DNA of 64,000 nucleotides from Polytrichum commune (Eukaryota; Streptophyta; Polytrichopsida; Polytrichales; Polytrichaceae). A program made the position numbers and the translations under genes. Location of the stretch: NCBI GenBank assembly GCA_950295325.1, contig OX485805.1, forward strand, positions 43,176,758 through 43,240,757. Reading direction: 5' to 3'. The notes under the pieces are model-generated. The model was not told the origin of the DNA and made no database searches. It was given only the letters and a program-made list of their open reading frames with translations. How positions within the stretch are numbered: position 1 is the first letter of the stretch; each line of letters begins with the position of its first letter. Positions 35,331 to 44,562 of this stretch are shown here, in pieces.

Positions 35331-35750
35331 TCTTAAGGGATTCTGATATTCATAGTATTTGTGAACTTGAAATTCTCTATAAACTTTACAGTGTTGAATG
35401 TTCTAAAATTCTTCATATTGTCTCGTGTTTGTGAGATTCAATTGTAATACAGAGCACAACTGCTTCTGAGATTACATTGCAATACAAAGCACAACTGCTT
35501 GTGAGATTTCACTCACAAGAATAACTTGCAATAAAAGCTTATTGTTAAGCTTGCAACAACAGGTAATTTTTTTCTTTCATAAACATGTCTTTCTTATACT
35601 AACCACAAGCATTCTATATTAAGCATTCTATATATTAAGAATTCTATTTTAAGCATGATAGATTAAGCATTATATATTTGAACATTGACACAACAAAAAT
35701 TAAATGAAGGTACCTAGAATCTACAACTAATTGTTTTTGTTCCAGTACTA

Positions 35751-37229
35751 GTTTGGGTCGAACGACCCAAACCAAAGAGTTAGTTTGGGTCGAGCGACCC
35801 AAACCCAACAGCCGACAGCTGGTTTGGGTCGAGCGACCCAAACCCAACAGCTGGTTTGTGTCGCGCACCTCTCCATGAGGAGTGCCCGAAACACCATGGG
35901 CACAAGGGGGACCCCGGAGTGACACCCGGGACTTGTGGCGCTGTTGGTGAGAGGGCCCAAGTGATCCTAGTGTGGGTGAGGGCCCCGGGCGTTGGGAACG
36001 CCTCCCACCCACGAAGACTAGTAGGCATGAGGGTAAGGCCATGAGCTATGTGTAGCTCATGGCGTGGTGATTCTAGAAAGCTCAAGAACACCTCAATCGG
36101 AGGTGTGAGGTAGGAGTTATGGCCATTTGAGTGGGGCGCTGTCCCGGGACAGCGCCCTGGTACAGCAGTGCCTGGGAGTGATTCCCGGGACTGCCAAGGT
36201 TCAAACAGGCATAGCGTCCTCAATACTTGTCCGAATGGGGCAAGTGAGGAGTCCATCGGCATCTACGTGAAGCGTAGATGAAGATGGAGTGGTTGGTTGT
36301 TATGATCAGACATCATACAAGGAAGTTATGATGGTCTGAAGCTGCTAGGGGGTTCTAGGCCCAGCAGCTAAAGGAAAATGTCCACTTGGCCCCAACTCTT
36401 GGTGGAGAGACAAGAGGTTGGTTGACGGTGGGGTAGGGGCCCCGCGTGAAGTCCTAGAGGCTTATATGGGTGAGGTGGTGTGGCCTCACCCACCTGAGGC
36501 CGAACGGCATGGCCTCCATGGGCATTGGCCCATTGTGAGGCCATAGTTGCCTAGTATGGTTCGGGTTGTTGTAGTGTTGCTCCGGCAACGCGATGATCAA
36601 CATAGGATTGGACTTCCATGGATGGAAGTCCACATCTAGGAATGGGTTACCGATTAAGGGGTGAGTCCCGAAAGTAAAGTAGGAGGGTTGGTTCCCTCCT
36701 ATGAACTATAAGGTCCGGGGTAGGAGGAGCTAACCATTAGCATGGCGGAATGCGAATGGTTAGCGCTCGTAACCTTTGCTAGAATTGAAAATTGGCAAGA
36801 TTGTCAAGGGAGGCTAGCAAGGGTTGCGACAAATTGGGTCGAGCGACCCAAACCCAACAGCTGGTTTGGGTCGAGCGACCCAAACCATGGAAAAACATAT
36901 TCATATCGATCCAATAAAATTAAATCTCATGAAACAAATTTATTATACAGATCTATTTTGGGATGTACACTTATATCTAAAAAATATGAAAGTTACCAAA
37001 AAACAAAGCACTAATAATTATTTGACCTACTATCTCAAAATTTGTATTGCACGATCGAGCTAATTTCATACAGCAGATAATTGTTGCCAATTATCAAACC
37101 CACTACTGGCTTGTGTTTGGGTCGATCTACCCAAACCTGCCAATTCGTGACCTCAACATATATGACATCGGTAATTCCCGTCAACATGCTAATATACATT
37201 TGTAATAGTTTGGGTCGAACGACCGAAAC
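35751..37229. repeat. C-type palindromes in the 5' intron
   Basis: Copies lie at 35,751-35,772, 35,783-35,804, 35,822-35,843, 36,832-36,852, 36,864-36,885, 37,115-37,136 and 37,208-37,229. The arms are GTTTGGGTCG and CGACCCAAAC with a central AG in most copies. The interval 35,859-36,831 is the LTR insertion, which splits the array. Confidence 0.88.
35859..36831. mobile_element. Solo-LTR-like insertion inside the palindrome array
   Basis: The 973-bp segment starts TGTCGC and ends GCGACA, so it has TG...CA ends. It separates 'ctggtttg' from 'aattgggtcgagcg'; removing it rebuilds a normal C-type unit. The flanks allow a 5-bp duplication with two mismatches (GTTTG / AATTG) or a 3-bp TTG duplication. 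It has no coding capacity and is more GC-rich than its surroundings. A solo LTR is the simplest reading; a small TIR element is the alternative. Confidence 0.55.
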
Positions 37230-37254
37230 TAATAGCGTTGTGGTTTTCTTGCAG

Positions 37255-38583
37255 ATGGCCCCCAAAAAAAGACCTGGAGAGAGATGGTTTATGATCGCAC
37301 CAGATGTGGTTTGGCAGGAACACAAAACACCTGAAGATGAATCTTATGTGCCTAAGGATGGGCTGGTGATTGCGTGGTCTCTCCAAGTGGTGAAGGCATC
37401 TCAATTCAAGATCCTCTTTGTGGTGAAAATTGGGACAGTGGATCAAAACACATGGGCAACTTTGACGGGGTGGGAGGTGGCGTCAGTACAGGCTCTAGGT
37501 GACTACGTGGACGTCATACTCGAGAATTCTGCAATGCAGAATGCGCACATGTTCATGCATCAATTCTCCGAGGCATTTGACCCCCTGTACGTAAAAGAAA
37601 CTTGCATTGAGCGAGAGGTTATTAAACCAGAGTCTATCTTCATAGATGGAAGCATTTCAAACACAAAGGTGGCAACCAGGTTTACAAAGCTTAAGCAAGC
37701 AATCAACGCATTAAACAAGGCTCAACAGAGCAAGTCAAAATCACAACAGCTGGTGAGGAGGAAGGCCACAACAGAAGAAGGCGCGGGCTCGTCGAGACCT
37801 CAAACAGTGAGGAAGCTGCGGGCGGTTCCAGCTGACTCAAGAAGAACCATGCCTACGGCAACACCGGCGGATAGTGAGACACCCACGCCATCAAACAACC
37901 GTCAGACAACTCCTTCAAAGAGGCAAAGAAAATCGGCATCAGTTATGACGGACGAGCCAGTTTCCCCAGAACTGCGTATGCCAAAGCCCGGATAAGAAGT
38001 GGATGCGTCTGAGATCCAAAGAATCGTGAACAATTTCACGACCAAGTGTTCTCACTGTTTCTTCATGGGTAGGGATTTCAAATTTGACATCAATATTGCT
38101 CAGTGTCACCTAGCCCCACCAGAAAAGTGTGTTCGGGCAAAGGAAGATGCCTACGTCGATTGGATAATCGCCCAGATAGTGAGCGAGCAATTCAAAGACA
38201 ATAGGCAAACTATTGTAGTCATGCCCCAGGGACACGAAAGAATGCCCACTCCGGATATGTGGCCGTCAATTCAAAAAGGCGATTTTTGGCTAATTGACGG
38301 ACAACACAGCGTGGAAGCGTCGAAGAAAATCCAACTCATGGCCGAGTGGGATGATCCCAATAACCAAAAAGATAAATTGAAGGTGTGGAAGGCCTTGGTG
38401 GTGTGGTCAGATGACGAAACCAGACTCAGTGACATCTCCCGCTACTTCAATATGGGGAACAAGAAACGGGCATACCAAGCTTCGTGGATTCGCAACATCA
38501 TGGCCTCACGCGAGGTGTGGGAGTTCTACGGCAGGCCTCCCAAGGAGAGGGAGAATGCGAAGGACAAGAATCCAAAGTGGGAG
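37255..38583 (+). CDS. Copy C exon 1: N-terminal domain and ParB/Srx-like domain
   Basis: It starts MAPKKRPGERW. The N-terminal domain runs to about residue 165, then a Lys/Ser/Thr-rich linker. After the in-frame TAA (37,993) the frame continues with the ParB-like domain, with FWLIDGQHSVEASKKI and a terminal RPPKERENAKDKNPKWE. The linker position of the break is close to the frameshift in element A. Confidence 0.7.
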
Positions 38584-38592
38584 GTGAGTGTG

Positions 38593-38614
38593 GTTTGGGT
38601 CGATCGACCCAAAC
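38593..38614. repeat. C-type palindrome in intron 1
   Basis: A perfect palindrome with centre GATC, nine bases after the donor of the exon 1-2 intron. It is the counterpart of the single sites in A and B. Confidence 0.88.
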
Positions 38615-38715
38615 CCTTGTAAGAGTTAATATTCACGGTTTTTCATCTAAGCAAATGTCCAACTAACATATACATATCTAACATGCATTTCTATGTTTAT
38701 GTGCAATATTTCAAG

Positions 38716-40038
38716 TACCAAATGATCAATAAGTTCTCCTCCATTGACAATGCGAGTCACAAGCAAAAGAAATATAACGAGTTGCGAGGAGAAATTTATT
38801 TGATAACAGCATCCGACCATGTCTGGTTGAAGTGGAAGAACGTGTTCGAGAAGCACGAGACGGGGGACCTGATGGATCCCGACACAGGCCTGCTTTTCAA
38901 CTCGACCGCACGTTTCAAGCAGCTCAAGCCTTTGATGAGAAAATTCTTTCGAACACTCCAAGGGCTTTCGGAGACAGACATGGGGAAGGCGGCCACGCAC
39001 ATCCTGCACGTCGAGCCCACGGCAAAGAGATGTTGGGTGCACCCAAAGATAGTCTTCTCCAAGCCTAAATCATTCATTCCTTCATGCTACACCATGAAGG
39101 AATGGACGGAGAATAAGAAGAAGAAGAACACCATCGTCCAAGAGTTGCACAAGATAGTCCCCGAAATGAACCTTTTTGTGGATGGCGAGGTCCACGACGC
39201 AAACTGGAAAGCATTCAAGGCGGAGTACAAGTTCACAAGTGCATCTATGGCGGCTCTCATCAGGGAAGCGGGGGAAGACTTCCTGCGGTCTAAGCTGGTG
39301 AAAGGTGGGAAGAATCGGGCACTTCCCGATCACACAGCGCGTGTCTTCTCGAATTTCATAAAGGAGAAGAGAATAGTCAGTTTTGAGGGGGACGCGCATT
39401 TCAACCTTGTCACCCTGGAGCCTCTAAAAATCCAGGGGTGGCCTGGCGTTGAGGCTCGCAAGACGATAAGGACGAATGCTGGGGATCGATTCCCCTTTGG
39501 GATGATAGACTTCAGGAACATTCCTGGAAGTTCGTTTGAGGGTACTATGAGCACCCCCTTCTATGAGCCCTTCTTATCAAAGTTCGTCGACTATGCAAGT
39601 CCCAAATTTAGGGAGGTCGACATTTGGTTGTGAATAGTCGAGGATAGGAAGGCGGAGCAGGTATATGAGATTGCGAGGAAATTGCAACCTGATTATGCTG
39701 TCTCTAAATCTCATTACATTGTTGCACCGGCGGAGGGGTCTTACTCGACGTTGAAGGACAAAAAAACAAAGCTTGTCGACGTATTGTGTTTGTACTTTGT
39801 ATACAAAGCGAACTTGCTGAAGGTCGACAACCACCCCATAAACCGGATGGAAAAACTCTTCCAAGTACCAGAGGGGTTGGGTGCCAGCAAGAGCCTCTAC
39901 GACGAGGCCAAGTACGCGAACTATACTGCCGGCGAGCTGCGGATGGAGTTCTACTTACGGATAATGAGGGCCTTGACAAGAAGAGGGGATTCTATTTTCA
40001 ACGTCTTCGGGGGTTCCAAACCTATCTATGCTGGCATG
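38716..40038 (+). pseudogene. Copy C exon 2: central domain with one stop
   Basis: 441 codons. It contains KFSSID, DHVWLKWKNVFEKHETGDLMDPDT, RKFFRTLQG, the basic NKKKKNT patch and a final FGGSKPIYAGM, all aligned with A. The TGA at 39,631 replaces the Trp of A's WLWIVE. The acceptor used (TTTCAAG|TAC) is inferred from frame. Confidence 0.7.
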
Positions 40039-40067
40039 GTAAGTAACTTCAAAATAGTTGGTTTATA

Positions 40068-40233
40068 ATTTGGGTCGAGCGACCCAAACTTGCCACAGTG
40101 AAGGTTTGGGTCGAGCGACCCAAACTTGCCACAGTGATGGTTTGGGTCGAGCGACCCAAACTTGACACAGTGAAGGTTTGGGTCGAGCGACCCAAACTTG
40201 ACACAGTGAAGGTTTGGGTCGAGCGACCCAAAC
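40068..40233. repeat. Five C-type palindromes at exact 36-bp spacing, intron 2
   Basis: Copies start at 40,068, 40,104, 40,140, 40,176 and 40,212. All have the same central AG orientation and 'ttg[ac]cacagtgaagg' spacers. They lie in the exon 2-3 intron. Confidence 0.92.
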
Positions 40234-40327
40234 CTTTTGTATTGGTTTTCTCTTATTGTTTCTTTTTCTTGTTCTTGGTGTAATTTAATGAGCATATCTC
40301 TTATCCAAGTTCTTTTTGAATGTCCAG

Positions 40328-41803
40328 ATGTTGGGTTTGAAAATGTACTCCTATATAGAGGACAATGATTTTCAATTTTACAAAACCCAAAAAGCCCTAG
40401 CCAAGAAGATGGACATCCTCGATTGGATCCCGGGGAGCTACATGGAGGAGATTGTAGAGGGGGGTGAAAACCCGATGGATATGGCAAGGCGTGTCAACCC
40501 TGCAGAATTTGCCACGAGTGCTCCAGTTGGAGCACCCGAACCACTCGTAGGATTGCATCCGGGTACCTCATCTCGGGGGCCAGGTGACGAGGTGGAGGAG
40601 GAGGAGGAACAAGAGGACCATAAGGCGGAAGGGGAGGTAGAAGAAGGAGCAACGGGTTACACGCAAGAATCAGAAGCCCCCCAATGGAAGAAAGCTATGC
40701 GGGTGGCAACCCCGCAAAGCAAGTTGGTGCCCGTCCTCACGGTGGACGATGCTAGAGACATGTACTCCAGGGACGCGACAGCAACGTTCAGGGAGAGGAG
40801 GAAGTTGAAGGGGAAGAAGCTCTACAGCGACTACGCAAGGGAGGAGACCATCGCCATAAGCAGCGAGGACGAGGACGATATGGAGCTCGCCAAACGGCTC
40901 AGATCGGATCCCCCCTCCCCGACATCGTTCGCAGGCATGGTTAGGGTGAAACCAGAAGTCCTGACTGTGGAGGAGGCGAACGAGAAGATGCGGAGGGACG
41001 AGGAGCAGCGAGTCCGCATGCAGAAGGTTGCCGTAGAAGAACCCTCAATGCGGAACGAGCTAGCAGAGTTGAGGGCTCTCCTATTGGAGCAGGAGCGACA
41101 AAGGGCGATGGCCCAACCTCCATCCAGCGCCGAGCTGATATCGCAGGTCATTCAAGGAATGTGGGCGCAAGGATTGGTGGTGGCTCCCTCGAGCGCCTTT
41201 CCGCACTTGCCCGCCGGCTTCCCTGCCCAGAGCATTCCTCAACAGTCTGTGCCGCAAGCGTCATTCAGCTTCCAACACATGATGCGGCCACACAATGTCC
41301 CCTACGCCCCGGTCCAGCAAGTGGACGATCCCAACATCTGGCGTGTCTCTGGAGCCTCCTCTCCTTTGGGGCCTCCACCACTTCGGCCCCCCATAGTGAT
41401 GGCGCCCCCTCACCAGCATGACGACCCCCGAATGTTTGGGTCGGATGACCCAAACACACCCCCCTGTGTAGTGCCACAAGGGAACTACCCCGATGCAGGA
41501 CAATTTGGGTCGGGTGACCCAAACCTTGGTGCAGGACAGTCGTCCCTTGACCAACATGGGTGTGAAAAAGACACAACCATGTTAGATGTTGAAGGCCTGC
41601 AAGGGCCTGGTGATACCTCTACTCCTAACCAAGTCGATGAACCCATGCATGATGCACATGCGGAGATTGGTTTAGGACAAGGGCCTGATCCTGGACCTTT
41701 GCAGGAGAAGGTTGCTGATGTCGTTGAAGAAGGCGTTGGAGAGAGAGGAGGGGCAGCGCAGACGATGGAGCCCTCCACGGCATCGAGACATGACCAGGGC
41801 GAG
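40328..41803 (+). CDS. Copy C exon 3: acidic, SIM-like segment
   Basis: Open for 492 codons. It starts MLGLKMYSYIEDNDF. Glu-rich stretches follow, then TIAISSEDEDD (SUMO-interaction-like, about 40,849-40,884), then VKPEVL, which fits the SUMO acceptor pattern and aligns with VKKEPM in A. A coiled coil and a Pro/Gln-rich tail come next. The palindromes at 41,436-41,457 and 41,502-41,523 are translated FGSDDPN and FGSGDPN. Confidence 0.72.
41436..41523. repeat. Two C-type palindromes inside coding exon 3
   Basis: Both keep the GTTTGGGTCG / GACCCAAAC or TTTGGGTCG / GACCCAAAC arms; the centre varies (GA and GG). The reading frame runs through them. Confidence 0.8.
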
Positions 41804-41824
41804 GTAATACACTGAAACCTCTCA

Positions 41825-41846
41825 GTTTGGGTCGATCAACCCAAAC
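41825..41846. repeat. C-type palindrome in intron 3
   Basis: One copy with one arm mismatch (GATCAACCC) lies just after the donor at 41,804. A has one copy and B two in the matching intron. Confidence 0.82.
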
Positions 41847-42287
41847 CTCCTGGGTCATTGTCTTGTTGGCGTGGTCTTGTCCCCCTAGCTAGGAGGAACT
41901 GCACCCCGGCCTTCCGATGCCCATATGTCCAATACCTGCGCCCTTTCAGTGCCCCCCTTCGCGATCATTTCGTCACCCTACACTCGACTACGCTCGATAT
42001 TGCGCGGCGCTTACAGGCAATTTTGTAGATGCACAGTTAGGATAGTGTGAATGGCTAGTTCACCGCGGTTCACCCCCCATCAAATTGTACATAGAGATTT
42101 GTAACAATAAAATTATTATTTTTGGCGCCCATATGTTTGCATCCGTGTCCCAATGTATGTTGTTCGCCTTGTATGTTTTTGTTGCCACCAATGGTCCAAT
42201 TATTGTGTTTGCACAAAATTTCCGTTCTGCTTGAGATGGACATAGCATAACATAGTCCTCGCCGCCTTCTCTCGCTCGTCGCCGCAG

Positions 42288-43100
42288 GGTTCGGAGCATA
42301 GCGTCGCGGCTCCCCACCGATCCTCTCCGAGAAGTGTGGAGGACAGCGCGGTGGTCCCCCTGATTTTGCCCTCGCCACCTTCGCCTCCCAAGACCCGGTT
42401 CCTGGTGCTAGACCTCAACGGGGTCCTTGTCCAGTGCGTGCATTGTCCGAGGGTCCCCACGGTGCCTTTCTGCAAGCCCGAGGACGCCAACTACGATGGA
42501 CCCTCCGCGTACATCAAAAGCAAGCTAGTGTACCTCCGCCCGTCCCTTCGGCGATTCCTACAGGTCGCCCTATCCAAATGGTGGGTGATCATTTGGAGCT
42601 CCATGAAGTCCGAGAATACCCAGGCCGTCGTGGAGTTCATCTTCAAGGGACTCTAACCCCCGTGTTTGGTCCTAGGACAGGATTCTTGTAAAACATTGTA
42701 CACCCCCGAGGGCAGGGTTGTGAAGAAGCCCAGCAACCCCGCCGTAAACCAATTTCTTAAGGTCTTGAAGCCAGTCGTATGGGACCAGCGTCCGACCATG
42801 GTCGGCTGTCCCTACGACGTGCGCCCCACCCGTGACAACACGTTGATGGTGGACGACAGCGCTTCCAAAAACATTTTGAACCCGACCTCGAACTTCATAG
42901 TTTGCCTGACGTGGACGGTCGAGAAGGTCCGAGACCGCTTTTTGTTAGACCTACTTAAGTACATTCAAACGCTCGTGGGGAGCGGACTACCCGTGCCCCG
43001 GTTCCTTAGTTGTAATCCGATAGGCGAAAGATACATGGATCCGAAGGACTATATGTACAGAGAGTTGTACGCTCACGCGAAATATAATAAACTCATTTGA
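42288..43100 (+). pseudogene. Copy C HAD/NIF-type domain with one stop
   Basis: Joined in phase 0 to exon 3 (GGSEHSV after acceptor GCCGCAG, compare GPSEIC in A). Motif I is FLVLDLNGVL, motif II VIIWSSM, motif IV LMVDDSASK, and the end is YNKLI-stop as in A. The TAA at 42,654 lies between motifs II and IV. Downstream coding similarity continues, so the stop is probably a recent mutation. Confidence 0.72.
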
Positions 43101-43240
43101 GATACTACATGGTGTGCCATTGTGTGTGATATTTTATGCCTCAATTGTATATCGATTTTCACATGCCCCCCCCCTCCCCTTGGATTTTGTTTGTTTTAAT
43201 TTTGCCATTAACGTTTGGAGCCCTCGATTGAGATCGTCAG

Positions 43241-44015
43241 CGAATCAAACTTGGGGGCTTCTTCTACAAGACCGTCTACGATGCCGCGTCCACCATCGAC
43301 TACTCCAAGGAGCCTATTGACGCCGGTGTCATCGATAGCCCCCCACCCAAGCAAATCTTCCGGCGATCTCCGTCCCCGTCGCCGCTCAAGGGCATAAATC
43401 GCAAATGCGTCCGGACATCCCCCTCTCGGCCCGGCGGCAGTAGTACACCTCAACGGCGGCTGCGGATGGACGCTCGGCCTACGAAGAGTGGCACCCTTCC
43501 TATTCCTTTGCGGGACGCATTGCCCCTCCTCGCCAACTCCGACGGGAACGCCTCCGGTGACAAGGTGAACCCCCCCCCCCCCCAAAACATGGTTAACCGC
43601 GCATTACAATCATCCGGCACTTAAAAAATGAACGTGTGACACGTTTGGGTCTTCCTCCCTAAACTAACACGTGTGTTCTTGCATTCACGCGTTGCAGGTT
43701 GCTCCCACCCGTAAACCTATGCGGGCTAGTACGTCCGTCGAGTTGGAGCGTTTCTACTCCATGACCAGAAATGCAAGACAGTCCACTTCATCGTATTCGA
43801 ATTCTTCGTCGTATAATTCGGGCGGCCGACGGAATCCAAAATGTGTTATTGATGGCGGTCACCCCAAGAATGGCTATAGTCGCGGGGCGGAGATTTTCAG
43901 GAATGTTGAAGCAATGCGAGCAAAAGAAGCCGCAGCAAAAGAAAAAGAGGCAAAAGAAAAAGAGGCAAAAGAAAAAAAAGCAAAAGAAAAAGAGGCACTC
44001 TCCGAGGCTAGATAG
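43241..44015 (+). CDS. Copy C small downstream gene
   Basis: Exons about 43,241-43,564 and 43,698-44,015 (donor AAG|GTGAAC, acceptor GTTGCAG). The first encodes DYSKEPIDAGVIDSPPPK and a Ser/Pro/Arg-rich tail. The second has GYSRGAEIFRNVEAMRAKE and ends in a KEKEAKEKEA repeat, a likely single alpha helix or coiled coil. The upstream part of the first exon is decayed or starts at an unseen splice site. Confidence 0.5.
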
Positions 44016-44179
44016 GCCATAGTAGGCGTAGGGTTTTGGGCCATAGGCAAGAACATTTTGGGTCGCACTATCCAATGGATGTGTGGTGTTAGCATGCTAT
44101 GCATTTTACATGCCATACTTTGTATGTTCTATTTGCAATAATATAAGTGTCACATGATTTCCCCTTCCATATGGTCTAA

Positions 44180-44412
44180 GGTTTGGATTGCCCTACCTAA
44201 ACCATCACAAATATGAATTTGGAATATTTTGTATGCAATATTATATTGGTTAACATATTAACCCTTCAATAAGGTCTATGGTTTGGATTGCCCTACCTAA
44301 ACCATATTCATACAAGCTCTAATATTTTGTGTGCAATAATATGAATGTTTTAAGGTTTCCCCTTCAATTTGGTCTAAGGTTTGGGTTGCCCACCCTAAAC
44401 CATCACAAATAT
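44180..44412. repeat. Tandem repeat with degenerate C-type palindromes
   Basis: Three units about 100-108 bp apart have cores at 44,180, 44,280 and 44,388 reading GGTTTGG.. and CC.AAACC with imperfect arms. They look like worn or shifted versions of the C palindrome in the 3' flank just before the element end at 44,562. Confidence 0.6.
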
Positions 44413-44534
44413 GAGTTATATATGGGGTTCTTGGTCTAAACACCCGCTTCAAAGTGTTCGCATCTTACAACTTTCTCCAATATGTGTTCCATTTATCCTT
44501 GTTCTTATTTATGTGAATGTCTCAAAATGCCCAA

Positions 44535-44562
44535 AAAGTCTCAATTTAACGAATATAGTGTT
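44535..44562 (-). repeat. Copy C right terminal inverted repeat
   Basis: The reverse complement starts AACACTATATTCGTTA and continues AATTGAGACTTT, with two mismatches to element A's right end. It is followed by 'aggggt', and no matching left end or target duplication was found. Confidence 0.72.

Larger units (their letters stand above)
37255..43100 (+). pseudogene. Copy C large multidomain gene
   Basis: Exons 37,255-38,583; 38,716-40,038; 40,328-41,803; 42,288-43,100 splice in phase 0 to about 1,646 codons with the same architecture as A and B. The start ATG follows acceptor TTGCAG directly, as in A. Three in-frame stops interrupt it: TAA at 37,993-37,995 in the linker, TGA at 39,631-39,633 where copy A has Trp, and TAA at 42,654-42,656 in the HAD domain. 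No frameshift is needed anywhere. Either a young pseudogene or a gene making truncated products. Confidence 0.72.
34500..44562 (+). mobile_element. Copy C: relative of element A with right end preserved
   Basis: It carries the same gene order as A and B and its own palindrome (half-site GTTTGGGTCGA). The right end at 44,535-44,562 is the same inverted repeat as element A (reverse complement starts AACACTATATTCGTTA), including the inner GAGAC/GTCTC pair. The left end and any transposase-like gene are absent. A 973-bp solo LTR-like insertion sits in its 5' intron. The left boundary given is approximate. Confidence 0.62.
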
